The translations under genes and the position numbers were made by a program. From Lota lota (Eukaryota > Chordata > Actinopteri > Gadiformes > Lotidae), in the NCBI GenBank assembly GCA_026745465.1, contig JACYXH010000266.1:1-64000 (forward strand): a stretch of 64,000 nt of DNA, read 5' to 3'. Positions 1-9,314 of this stretch are shown here, piece after piece. The notes under the pieces are model-generated. The model was not told where the DNA came from. It ran no database searches and was given only the letters and a program-made list of their open reading frames with translations. How positions within the stretch are numbered: the first letter of the stretch is position 1; the number at the start of each line of letters is the position of its first letter.

Positions 1-206
1 TTTATAAAATGGAGGAAACAAAATACGGAACACAAAACGACCACATTCTGAGAGTCATAAATACGAAGAAGACGTTTCTTTGTAAAATGACATCAACACA
101 TGACATTGTTTCACAAACGTATGGTCCATGGACTTCACAACCCTCACATGTCCATTGAATAGTCCATTGGTTCTGCTCCCAGACACCCACTATCTCGAGG
201 CAGTTG
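1..206. repeat. 5' flank of the LTR-type unit (copy 1)
   Basis: This is the end of the flank that precedes each LTR-like block in the window; the same sequence recurs near 6857, 46271, 53176 and 59589. No gene is recognised in it. Confidence 0.6.
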
Positions 207-616
207 TGTCACAGTCTGACTCTGTTATGGTCTTTGGTTTCCGTTCTCCACCTGTCCACCAGATGTCCTTAGACTTTTCCCCTCACTCACAGATCCTGTC
301 TCTCCCATCTGCAATCACTTCCTTCCCCTCCCCTGAGCTTCCTTGTCAATGCTCCCACCTGCACCTCATTCCCCCATCAGTCTCTCCCTATATATACCAG
401 TTCATTTCCTTTGTTCCCTTGTCGGTTTGTTGTTTTTGTCATGTCCTTTTGTGCTTGTTGTTCTCTTGTGATTAGGCTATCTTATGCCAGTTTGTGTATG
501 TGAGATTTTTGAGTTTACTTTATTAAAAGCCTTTTTGTTTAATCACCCCATATACTAGTCTGCATTTGGGTCCTTTTCCTTTTGTTCCAGCTGCCCTGCT
601 AGCACTGGTTGTGACA
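207..616 (+). mobile_element. Solo-LTR-like fossil, copy 1 (probably Ty3/Gypsy type)
   Basis: A block of about 410 bp has short inverted ends (TGTCACA / TGTGACA). It contains a TATATATA promoter-like stretch and a later ATTAAAA/poly-A-signal-like region, in the order expected of an LTR. No internal retroviral region accompanies it, so it is a solo copy. The same block with the same flanks occurs five times, so one insertion was probably copied with the unit rather than inserted five times. The family is inferred from layout only. Confidence 0.5.
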
Positions 617-652
617 GTTCTGGTTCTTGCCACTATTGGGTTCACCTCTGTT

Positions 653-1044
653 CCTCAACCATCCACCAGCTCCAGGATGGAGTCAGGCCTGCTAGGGCCA
701 GCTCATCTCCTCAACCATCCACCAGCTCCAGGATGGAGTCAGGCCTGCTAGGCCCAGCTCATCTCCTCAACCATCCACCAGCTCCAGGGTGGAGTCAGGC
801 CTGCTAGGCCCAGCTCATCTCCTCAACCATCCACCAGCTCCAGGGTGGAGTCAGGCCTGCTAGGGCCAGCTCATCTCCTCAACCATCCACCAGCTCCAGG
901 ATGGAGTCAGGCCTGCTAGGCCCAGCTCATCTCCTCAACCATCCACCAGATCCAGGATGGACTCAGGCCTGCTAGGCCCAGCTCATCTCCTCAACCATCC
1001 ACCAGCTCCAGGATGGAGTCAGGCCTGCAAGGCCCAGCTCATCT
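653..1044. repeat. 56-bp minisatellite, 7 units
   Basis: Seven head-to-tail 56-bp units begin CCTCAACCATCCACCAGCTC and end in CAGCTCATCT. Variants include GGGCCAGC versus GGCCCAGC and AGGATGG versus AGGGTGG. The array lies just 3' of the LTR-like block. Four other copies have 4, 4, 2 and 4 units. Confidence 0.9.
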
Positions 1045-1773
1045 CCTCACCCGGTGAGATCAATCCATTTGGATCACTTTTCTCTTAATTCTCTTTCCAA
1101 AAAAATATTTATATTTTTCTATTGCTGTTGTTTATTTTACCTTTTTTTTTAAAGCAGCTATGTTTGAATTATATGTGTAGAACTTAAAGGAATTGAAAGG
1201 TATTCTGTTGGGACTTGGTCTCTTTAAACAGACATTGAACTGATCTTTAATTTGCATTAGACTGATGAAGAAAACATTTTAATTGCCAATCCAGTGTTTC
1301 ATCAGCTTTAATTATTTTAAATGCAATGTTTGCACTGAACTTTTCTCATGATGACAATCCTTTTTTTTTTTTTTATCATTGATATCAAAAATTATATAAT
1401 CTTTCACTCTTAATAAATTGTAAATGAAACACTATTTAGAAAACACATAACCTTTTTCTTAACTTTACCATTTTATTTTGGCATAAGTCTATGGCAATAA
1501 GTATTACAAGAATGTCTTAATGTATATTTGGTCCATTTGATGGAGGGAAAATAATCAACCTTACTGTTATGACCCTAAGTGATGCAGCGCACATACCACT
1601 GACACACTGTCTCTAGAAGCAGAAGTGGAAAATAGAATCAGCTTAAAATACTTCCTTTTTGATTAAAGTGGCTCTTAAGACTTTGACATGATGTCATACA
1701 TAACTCTCAGAAAGACCAAGCACACCAAGTAGGACGATAAGATAAACTCTGTGAAAACAGTTTTGACCAGAAT
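1045..1773 (+). promoter_or_regulatory. LTR-type 5' flank and presumed promoter of CTL-1
   Basis: This AT-rich spacer leads into a conserved block of about 200 bp (GATGCAGCGCACATACCACT, then an AGAAGCAGAAGTGGAAA stretch) ahead of the receptor ATG. The block is shared by almost all copies, so it probably holds the core promoter. No transcription start can be fixed from sequence. Confidence 0.45.
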
Positions 1774-2253
1774 ATGGCTGAGGAGATTTACGCCAGGCCC
1801 AACATGATGACCAAGGCCAGGTATACACAAGGAGAGAGAGATGAGAGGATAGTGGACATCTTGGTTAGTCCTGGGAGCCTCAGACATCAACACCAGGACC
1901 ATGTGGGGACAGAGGAGTCCTCCAAGTCTCTGAGAACAGGAAGAAGTCAGCGGCCGGACGCTGTGAGCCCTCCTAGGTGTCCGATCAGGGCTGTGGTGGT
2001 GCTTCTGGGCCTGCTGTCTGTTGTCCTGCTGGCTAGACTGCTTGGGTTGGCAGTGCAGTACAAGACCGTCATGGAGAAGACCATCATGGAGAAGACCATC
2101 ATGGAGAAGACCATCATGGAGAAGACTGTAAGCATGGACAGAGACATGGAGCAACTTCTCCAAAGGCTTGTAGGTCTGCACTTGGACTCTTTCAGCGGCT
2201 CCACATTGAACCGATCTTTTATTTGCTTTGGGACTGATGAAGGTTTCTGTTGA
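1774..2253 (+). pseudogene. CTL-1: C-type lectin receptor lacking its lectin domain
   Basis: The frame starts at the standard ATG (MAEEIYAR) and encodes the cytoplasmic tail (ILVSP type), a membrane span with an internal Arg, and a stalk with four TIMEK-like repeats. After ATGGAGCAACTTCTCCAAAG it jumps into the 3' flank sequence (GGCTTGTAGGTCTGCACTTG), adding about 30 unrelated residues before a stop. The CTLD and 3' UTR are deleted. The 5-bp AGGCT is present at both parental sites, pointing to a microhomology deletion. It could still encode a membrane-anchored stalk, but no ligand-binding domain. Confidence 0.85.
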
Positions 2254-2729
2254 AAGACCACTATTTCTTCAGCTTCAATCATTTTAATTGCAGTGTTTGC
2301 CCTGAACCTTTCATACAATTAAATTTTTTAAATCTTTAAAACCAAACATTATATAATATCTCTCACTCTAAACAAATTATACAATAAACCATATTTTGAA
2401 ATCATTTAATTAACATTTTATTTTGGAATAGGCCGATGGCAAACGTATGTAATTCAACCATGTCTTAATATATATTTTGATCCCTTTTAAATAAGTAAAA
2501 CAATCTGAACATTGCTGGTATGACACTAAGTGATGCAGCGCACACACCACTGACACACAGTGCCTCTATAAGCAGAAGTAGGAAGTAACATCTGGTTAAA
2601 ATACTTCCTGATTGTTCTAAGTGAGTGTTAAAACTTTGGCATGCTGGCATACAGAACGCACAGAAAGACCAAGCACTCATACGAGGAGAACGATAAGATC
2701 AACTCTGTGAAAACAGTTTTGACAAGAAT
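2254..2729 (+). promoter_or_regulatory. Inter-gene spacer and presumed promoter of CTL-2
   Basis: The 3' flank module of CTL-1 runs into the internal-type promoter block. Near 2570-2610 this has a TATA-like CTCTATAAGCAG, then AGGAAGT and ACTTCCTG, which are ETS/PU.1-type cores. The motif reading is inference. Confidence 0.4.
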
Positions 2730-3527
2730 ATGGCTGAGGAGATTTACACCAGACCCAACAAGATGACCAAGGTCAGGTATACACAAGGAGAGAGAGAGGA
2801 GAGGATAGTGGACATCTACGCTAGCCTTGAGAGCCTCAGAGATCAACACCAGGACCATGTGGGGACAGAGGAGTCCTCCATGTCTCTGAGAACAGGAAGA
2901 AGTCAGCGGCCGGACGCTGTGAGCCCTCCTAGGTGTCCGATCAGGGCTGTGGTGGTGCTTCTGGGCCTGCTGTCTGTTGTCCTGCTGGCTGGACTGCTTG
3001 GGTTGGCAGTGCAGTACAAGACCAACATGGAGAAGACCGTCATGGGGAAGACTGTAAGCATGGACAGAGACATGGAGCAACTTCTCCAAAGGCTGAAGTA
3101 TGTGACAGAACAGAGAGACGCACTGCTTTGTCAACAGAGCTGTCCAATTGGTTGGAATAAGTTTGGTTGTAAATGTTACAGGCTTTCTGATGTGTATGGA
3201 TCCTGGAATGAGAGCAGGAAGTTCTGTATTTCCCAGGGAGCAGATCTGGTGGTTGTGGACAGTAAAGAGGAGATGGACTTCATTAGCAGGAACGTCTCGT
3301 CCTTCTGGCTCGGAGCGACAGATGAGGCCAGAGAAGGGATGTGGAGATGGGTTGATGGAACCGTCCTGTCAGTGGATAAACCCTCCTGGAGCAGAGGGGA
3401 ACCTGACGGTGGTGAGGACAAGAACTGCCTCATGCTAAAGGTCTCGGAGGAGACCAAATATAAATGGAAAGGTGAGAGATGTGAAGTCCAAAGACAGGGG
3501 ATTTGTGAACGTGATTTAGTAAAATGA
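2730..3527 (+). CDS. CTL-2: C-type lectin receptor, Tyr-type, intact
   Basis: A single-exon, 265-residue type II membrane protein. The tail (1-72) has Tyr6, Tyr17 and Tyr30; Tyr30 sits in IYASL (YxxL). The hydrophobic span is about 73-95 with Gly at the variable position (LLAGLLGL). A short stalk follows (about 96-134, MEKTVMGKT then TVSMDRDMEQL). The CTLD is about 138-260: CPIGWNKFGCKCY, WLGATD, GEPDGGEDKNC, and C-terminal alpha cassette KWKGERCE...ICERDLVK. The six canonical CTLD cysteines are present, plus Cys134 and Cys147. EPD replaces EPN/QPD and the WND motif is missing, so Ca2+-dependent sugar binding is doubtful. It resembles group II/V lectin receptors (CD209-like or NK-lectin-like); the exact orthologue is not recognised. 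It lies 476 bp after CTL-1, with a TTI1 fragment converging from the - strand. Confidence 0.9.
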   Translation: MAEEIYTRPNKMTKVRYTQGEREERIVDIYASLESLRDQHQDHVGTEESSMSLRTGRSQRPDAVSPPRCPIRAVVVLLGLLSVVLLAGLLGLAVQYKTNMEKTVMGKTVSMDRDMEQLLQRLKYVTEQRDALLCQQSCPIGWNKFGCKCYRLSDVYGSWNESRKFCISQGADLVVVDSKEEMDFISRNVSSFWLGATDEAREGMWRWVDGTVLSVDKPSWSRGEPDGGEDKNCLMLKVSEETKYKWKGERCEVQRQGICERDLVK

Positions 3528-5057
3528 TTGATGAAAACATTTCTTTGTACCTATTTTGTACGTCATAATGCAAACAGACGTTGGCTGTTTCTTTCAATAG
3601 TTTTTGGGTTCCGCCATTCGATAAGACCTGTGATTGGCTGCAAGGTGTTCCTTAAAAGGAGATGACATGAATACTTCACTGTTTACTGCAGGAGCTGTAC
3701 ATACTTGCTGCTCTTTTTACTCTTTTATTATTATTATTTTTCAATGTTTCCACAGTTGCTCTTGGTGCTGGAGGCTGAGGTTAGGTGGTAAAGAGTCATG
3801 ACATCATTGGTTGGTTTTCAGTCGCTGTAAACCACACTAGTTCTCTATCTAGGGCCGCCTTTGTCCCCTCAACGGTGTCAAGATCACCCTTCAAAATATG
3901 AAATCGACATTTACAACGAATGTGTTCAATGTAGACGTTTAAAAAATATGTTAAATGTTGAATTGTATTTTGACTTTGGTACCACGTGGTGTGACCACCA
4001 CAAAACACTTATGTAAATGATCTAGTTGTTCCACGGTGTTCAGAAAGCAGAACAGTAGACTTGTGTCCTGGTGTCTGAACAGGCTTGGAGGTCTTTACTT
4101 GGACTCTTTCAGCGGCTCCAAGAGACTGATTTTACAAGCTGTACAAGTCTGAACCCAAGTGGTCAAACAAGACGTTGTCGCTTCAAAAATGCTAGCAATT
4201 TAGTTTTGTGTTACTGAAGGAACACTGTTGAATGTATACGGTATATGCATTCACACACATTCAGAGTAAATTGCAATGAAGTCCGTAAATCTACTGTATA
4301 TTGAGGTGTGTTTGATTTAGTGAATATATATATGTATTTTTAAAGAATCTCTTGAGTTATATATTTTGCTTATTTCATTATTTGGATTTGGTTAAGCCTT
4401 TGTCTCTTTGAACAGACATTGAATTGATATTAAACTACTTTTGGGTCTGGTGAATAAATAATTACTATTGCCAATCAAATGTTTCATCTGTAATATTTTT
4501 AATGGCAGTGTTTACCCTGAACTTTTCTGATCTTTTCAAAACACCACTTAGCATATGTTATTTCTATATGTTTGTATATAAATTATTAACCAAAAGTTTT
4601 GTACAATCTCTTGAATGTCTTAACCCTATTCTCTGTCAAATCAATAATAAAATGTGTATGAAACAATAATTTGAAATCCTCTAACCTTTTTATTAACAAC
4701 AAATATTAATATTAAATGTTTTAAGGTCCTGTGTTTCTTCTCTTCAAGCAGAGAATCAAGTTCTGCTATGTAACTCATTTCTGAGTAAATCAGGATATCA
4801 AGGTGTACAAACATGGTAACACATCATTGATATCAGCTACCTGATCACAAGCCATGTTGGAGCGACTAATGCTTGTTTTATATTCACACTTTCATCTTCA
4901 TTGCAATGAATGACGACGTGCCCTTGAGCAAGTGTCTTCAGAGCAGCAGGTTGCTGGTGTGTCTATGAAACCACAGCAGCAGTTCCACAACACCAGTTTG
5001 ACCAGTCAGTAACGTGATGACCTGACGGAACAGCACAGCACGCGTCCACACTGGGCT
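3528..5057. repeat. Receptor 3' flank module (copy after CTL-2)
   Basis: Conserved non-coding DNA follows every receptor. It has a TGATTGGCTGCAAGG stretch, a perfect CArg-type CCTTAAAAGG at 3650-3659, GAGGCTGAGGTTAGGTGG, and AT-rich sequence up to the TTI1 fragment. No credible gene is seen. Confidence 0.6.
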
Positions 5058-5709
5058 TCATCTGATTGGTCGTCCATCCGCCCATCCTCCCAGAGACCCG
5101 GGGGTCTGGGAGCCGGGGGCCCCGAAGGCGTCCCTCAGCAGGCGGTCCAGGTTGTGTGTGTACTGGTCCCGGGTGGGGCCCGCCCCGCCCAGCTGGAGGG
5201 GCTGGAGGTGTGGATGGGGTGGGGCGTACGGGAAGGGAGCGTGCAGCTGGCTCAGCGTCAGCCAGAAGGCGTCCGGGTCCACCTGGATCAGGTGACGGAA
5301 CACGCTGGCAGGGAGCAGGAAGGGGAGGGGTCAGCCACACACGGAGCCACCTTTTCACTTGGGTGCAGGATCTCAATAGGATTTCATGTGTTCATATTTC
5401 ACCCATCGTGCTCGCTTGGCTTGAATCCAACTGGTGGGACTTTGCAACATTTCTTGACCCTCACCCATTTCTTGGCCAAATTACTTTGCAACACGAAGTG
5501 AATCACATGCAGGCCATGAGATATACCATTTTATGAAGAGTGTGTGTGTGTGTGTGTGTGAGTGAGTGAGTGAGTGAGTGAGTGAGTGTGTGTGAGAATC
5601 AGTTGACTGTAGCGCTGCTACCTTAGACACGCCTCCTGAAGGCTGATTGGTTGTCTACAGCTCAGGTAGGGAAGGCAGGCATCACAGACAGCATCCAGGT
5701 CAGCCTCAC
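5058..5709 (-). pseudogene. TTI1-like 3' end, last two exons, copy 1
   Basis: Read on the - strand. An 88-nt exon (5709 to 5622) encodes EADLDAVCDACLPYLS and then CRQPISLQEAC. It follows an AG acceptor and ends in a GT donor. A 317-bp intron (5621-5305), holding a short TG/GAGT tract, separates it from the last exon (5304-5058). The splice joins in phase as ...EACLS|VFRHLIQVDPDAFWL. The end resembles the C-terminus of TELO2-interacting protein 1 (TTI1, TTT complex, stabilising PIKK kinases): CLPYLS..QP..LQEA, then VDPD.. W.L..L, then TPPHP-like and YTxN..LLxxL. I match this from memory of the family. No earlier exons lie in the window, so this is an orphan 3' end carried by segmental duplication. 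Confidence 0.75.
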
Positions 5710-5768
5710 CTGAACCACACGGTAACACAGAGGAATAAAGACGTGTGTATTAATACATGTGTATGTAC

Positions 5769-5830
5769 GGGGGCGGGGTTAGTCTAGTGGTTAGGGTGTC
5801 CAAAGGGTCCGGGTTCGATCCCAGAGGTCC
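5769..5830 (+). repeat. tRNA-like SINE-type sequence, copy 1
   Basis: An A-box-like TTAGTCTAGTGGTTAGG precedes a B-box-like GGGTTCGATCC, as in tRNA-derived SINE heads. It does not fold into a full tRNA and no SINE tail can be defined. The following 365 bp or so up to the MITE is AT-rich spacer with nothing recognised. Confidence 0.55.
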
Positions 5831-6195
5831 TCTGCTTCTCTCTCCAGGTTGATGGCAGCTATATGTAGGAGTAAGACCCAGACATAAAAATGTTTTTAGT
5901 AATTAATACTAATATTTTTCAGAAGCTCAGTTTTCTCCTTTGAATTTGTTTTTGCCACAGTGTACACTCAAGAACACAAAACCCAGCTTGTGGAGTTAAT
6001 TTAGAAATTACAAACTCTTGTTTGACCACCAGGGGTCAGACTTGTACAGCATATAAAGTCAGGCTGTTGGAGCAGAACCACAAGCCTAATAGCAGAATAC
6101 AAGTCTACTGTTCTGTTATCTGCTCACCAGATACCAGAAGCACACAGTTTTGAACAGACACCAATGTTGCTAACAGTATTTATTTGTTGTATTTG

Positions 6196-6444
6196 TTAAA
6201 GGAACAGTAGGCAATTTTTCTGTAAACAATTAAGTAAAAAAAAGAGCAAATGATTCATAACATTCCAGCATTTATCTGAAAAGTAAATTGTTCTAAAATA
6301 ATAAACAAAATTCAAGGAGTTTGCTTGATTGTAGTTGGCTGTCCAAAAATGGTCAACCTGCCGGTCAGAAAACTACTAATCAGTCTTATCAAATTCCTGT
6401 CAGTTAGTTGAATTTCTTCTAAATCTTGTCTATTGCTCCTTTAA
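6196..6444. mobile_element. TTAA-ended MITE-like element, copy 1
   Basis: A 249-bp block is bounded by inverted ends TTAAAGGAACAGTAGGCAA and its imperfect complement ending CTATTGCTCCTTTAA. There is no coding capacity. The TTAA at both ends would suit a piggyBac-type target site. All eight complete units carry one at the same place. Confidence 0.6.
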
Positions 6445-7062
6445 GGAAAACTCAGATAACAGGCTCTGAGAACAATTAAAGTCAGATATTTAAACAAAGT
6501 GGATTGTTACAGTTGACTTCTCAATATTGGAATCGGTTTAAGAGAGAAAGTTGGCATTACAAGATAGTTTTTGCTACAGTGATCTCACTACATGGTACCA
6601 AGGTCTATTCAATTCTAAATGAAATATGTTGTATATTTTTGCTGAAATTGAAGTCTAAACGTCTTGCATTTTCTAAAAGTACAATAATCTAGCTTGATCT
6701 TAAAGTCCAGCACGAAGAGGAACTGTGGAAATATTAATAAGAGACAAAAGACCAGAATAGCATCGATGTACAGACCCAGCAGTGAAGAACCTATTGCTGT
6801 TATCTCCTTAAGTGTGGGCTCCTTCTCAACACTTTGCAGCCAGCTACAACATGTGGTTCTTTATCAAATGGAGGAAACAAAATACGGAACAAAACGACCA
6901 CATTCTGAGAGGCATAAAGAAGAAGAAGAGGTTTTTTGTAAAAGGACATCAATAGATGACATTATTTCACAAACGTATGGTCCATGGACTTCACAGCCCT
7001 CAAATGTCCATTGAATAGTCCATTGGTTCTGCTCCCAGACACCCACTATCTCGAGGCAGCTG
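6445..7062. repeat. LTR-type 5' flank (unit 2)
   Basis: This spacer is shared with units 1, 7, 8 and 9 (AGACAAAAGACCAGAATAGC, then TCCATTGAATAGTCCATTGG). Short frames here are not conserved as proteins. No gene is recognised. Confidence 0.5.
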
Positions 7063-7471
7063 TGTCACAGTCTGACTCTGTTATGGTCTTTGGTTTCCGT
7101 TCTCCACCTGTCCACCAGATGTCCTTAGACTTTTCCCCTCAGTCACAGATCCTGCCTCTCCCCTCTGCAATCACTTCCTTCCCCTCCCCTGAGCTTCCTT
7201 GTCAATCCTCCCACCTGCACCTCATTCCTCCATCAGTCTCTCCCTATATATACCAGTTCACTTCCTTTGTTCCCTTGTCGGTTTATTGTTTTTGTCACGT
7301 CCTTTTGTGCTTGCTGTTCTCTTGTCATTAGTCTCTCTTATGCCAGTTTGTGTATCTGAGATTTTTTAGTTTTCTTTATTAAAAGCCTTTTTCTTGAGTC
7401 ACCCCGGTTTTCGTCCGCATTTGGGTCTTTTTCCTTTTGTTCCAGCTGGCCTGCTAGCACAGGTTGTGACA
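7063..7471 (+). mobile_element. Solo-LTR-like fossil, copy 2
   Basis: Same TGTCACA...TGTGACA block, with the same flanks as copy 1, upstream of CTL-3. Confidence 0.5.
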
Positions 7472-7507
7472 GTTCTGGTTCTTGCCACTATTGGGTTCAC
7501 CTCTGTT

Positions 7508-7730
7508 CCTCAACCATCCACCAGCTCAGGGTGGAGTCAGGCCTGCTAGGCCCAGCTCATCTCCTCAACCATCCACCAGCTCCAGGATGGAGTCAGGCCT
7601 GCTAGGCCCAGCTAATCTCCTCAACCATCCACCAGCTCCAGGATGGAGTCAGGCCTGCTAGGCCCAGCTCATCTCCTCAACCATCCACCAGCTCCAGGGT
7701 GGAGTCAGGCCTGCTAAGCCCAGCTCATCT
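7508..7730. repeat. 56-bp minisatellite, 4 units
   Basis: Four units; the first is one base short (CCAGCTCAGGGTGG). It follows LTR copy 2 directly. Confidence 0.88.
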
Positions 7731-8465
7731 CCTCAACCGGTGAGATCAATCCATTTGGATAACTTTTCTCTTCATTCTCTTCATAAATTGTTATTTTTCT
7801 GTTTCTATTGCTGTTGTTTATTTTACCTTTTTTAAAAGCAACTGTTTGAATTTTATTTGTAGCACTTAAAGGAATTGAAAGGGATTCTGTTGGGACTTGG
7901 TCTCTTTAAACAGACATTGAACTGATCATTTATTTGCATTAGACTGATGAAGAAAACATTTATTTTGCCAATCCAGTATTTCGTCAGCTGTAAGTATTTT
8001 AATCGCAACATTTGCCCTGAACTTTTCTCATGACAATCAAACTTTTTATTTAATTTTAATTATTAATATCAAATATTGTACAATATCGCTCACTCTTAAC
8101 AAATTGCATTTATAAATTGTATTAATATTTAGAAAACATACAATCTTTTAACATTTTATGTTTGAATAGGCCCATGGCAGCAACATGTATTTCAAAAATG
8201 TCTTAATGTACAGAATATTTGGTCCATTTGATGGAGGGAGAACAATTAACCTTATTGTTATGACCCTGAGTGATGCAGCGCACATACCACTGACACAGTG
8301 TCTCTAGAAGCAGAAGTGGAAAATAGAATCAGCTTAAAATACTTCCTTTTTTATCAAAGTGGGTGTTAAGACTTTGGCATGCTGTCATACAAAACGCACA
8401 GAAAGACCAAGCTCTCATAGGAGTAGGACGATGAAATAAACTCTGAAAACAGTTTTGACCAGAAT
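7731..8465 (+). promoter_or_regulatory. LTR-type 5' flank and presumed promoter of CTL-3
   Basis: AT-rich spacer ending in the conserved block of about 200 bp before the receptor ATG (GATGCAGCGCACATACCACT at about 8272). The promoter role is inferred from conservation and position. Confidence 0.4.
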
Positions 8466-9314
8466 ATGGCTGAGTCAAGGCCGAACATGATGACCGAGGC
8501 CAGAAATACACAAGGAGAAAGAGAGGAGAGGATAGTGGACATCTTGGTTAGTCCTGAGAGCCTTAGAGATCAACACCAGGACCATGTGGGGACAGAGGAG
8601 TCCTCCATGTCTCTGAGAACAGGAAGAAGTCAGCGGCCGGACGCTGTGAGCCCTCCTATGTGTCCGATCAGGGCTGTGGTGGTGCTTCTGGGCCTGCTGT
8701 CTGTTGTCCTGCTGGCTAGACTGCTTGGGTTGGCAGTGCAGTACAAGACCGTCATGGAGAAGACTGTAAGCATGGACAGAGACATGGAGAAGACCATCAA
8801 GGACAAGACCATCATGGAGAAGACCATCATGGAGAAGACTGTAAGCATGGACAGAGACATGGAACAACTTCGCCAAAGGCTAAAGAATATGACAGAACAG
8901 AGAGACTCACTGATTTGTCAACAGTGCTGTCCAAGTGGTTGGGATAAGTTTGGTTGTGAATGTTACTGGCTTTCTGATGTGTATGGATCCTGGAATGAGA
9001 GCAGGAAGTTCTGTGTTTCCCAGGGAGCAGATCTGGTGGTTGTGGACAGTAAAGAGGAGCTAGACTTCATTAGCAGGTACGGCTCGTCCTTCTGGCTCGG
9101 AGCGACAGATGAGGCCAGAGAAGGGATGTGGAGATGGGTTGATGGAACCGTCCTGTCAGTGGATAACCCCTCCTGGAGCGAAGGGAAACCTGACGGTGGT
9201 GAGGACAAGAACTGCCTCATGCAAAAGGTCTCGGAGGAGACCAAATATAAATGGAAAGGTGAGAGATGTGAAGTCCAAAGAAAGGGGATTTGTGAACGTG
9301 ATTTAGTAAAATGA
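8466..9314 (+). CDS. CTL-3: C-type lectin receptor, Arg-type, intact
   Basis: A single-exon, 282-residue type II protein. The tail begins MAESRPNMM, so it lacks the usual EEIYAR; it also has RNTQ for RYTQ and ILVSP for IYASL. It therefore has no tyrosine at all before the membrane. The span (about 70-92) contains an Arg in VVLLARLLGL. The stalk is long: two VSMDRDMEK/Q blocks flank TIKDK, TIMEK and TIMEK pentads. The CTLD has CCPSGWDKFGCECYWL, WLGATD, GKPDGGEDKNC and the alpha end (KWKGERCE...ICERDLVK). Lys replaces Glu before PD at the sugar-site position. An uncharged tail with an Arg in the span is the layout of activating receptors that pair with an ITAM adaptor; that pairing is inference. 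Confidence 0.9.
   Translation: MAESRPNMMTEARNTQGEREERIVDILVSPESLRDQHQDHVGTEESSMSLRTGRSQRPDAVSPPMCPIRAVVVLLGLLSVVLLARLLGLAVQYKTVMEKTVSMDRDMEKTIKDKTIMEKTIMEKTVSMDRDMEQLRQRLKNMTEQRDSLICQQCCPSGWDKFGCECYWLSDVYGSWNESRKFCVSQGADLVVVDSKEELDFISRYGSSFWLGATDEAREGMWRWVDGTVLSVDNPSWSEGKPDGGEDKNCLMQKVSEETKYKWKGERCEVQRKGICERDLVK

Noticed and set aside
128-475. A 115-codon + strand frame (MDFT.LTCPLNSPLVLLPDTHY) repeated at about 6984, 46398, 53306 and 59716
   Set aside because: It overlaps the LTR-like block and its flank, ends at a TAG/TAA within it, and matches no domain. It stays open only because the copies are recent, though it is open in all five.
653-1044. CRISPR-like array
   Set aside because: The 56-bp units are contiguous with no unique spacers, and the DNA is vertebrate; it is a minisatellite.
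2817-2829. Canonical ITIM at IVDIYASL
   Set aside because: The residue two before Tyr is Asp, not I/V/L/S, so only YxxL (hemITAM-like or sorting-type) can be claimed.
2730-3527. Calling the receptors by a specific symbol such as CD209, CLEC4M or illr
   Set aside because: Layout fits several type II lectin families; without a database search the orthologue cannot be fixed.
5066-5536. GC-rich + strand frames (GSGSRGPRRRPSAGG...) at all eight TTI1 fragments
   Set aside because: Low-complexity shadows of the TTI1-like last exon, which has splice sites and a family match on the - strand.
5769-5830. A true tRNA gene (A- and B-box-like motifs)
   Set aside because: The anticodon region is too short and no acceptor stem pairs. 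It repeats eight times inside the duplicated unit, so a SINE-type remnant fits better.
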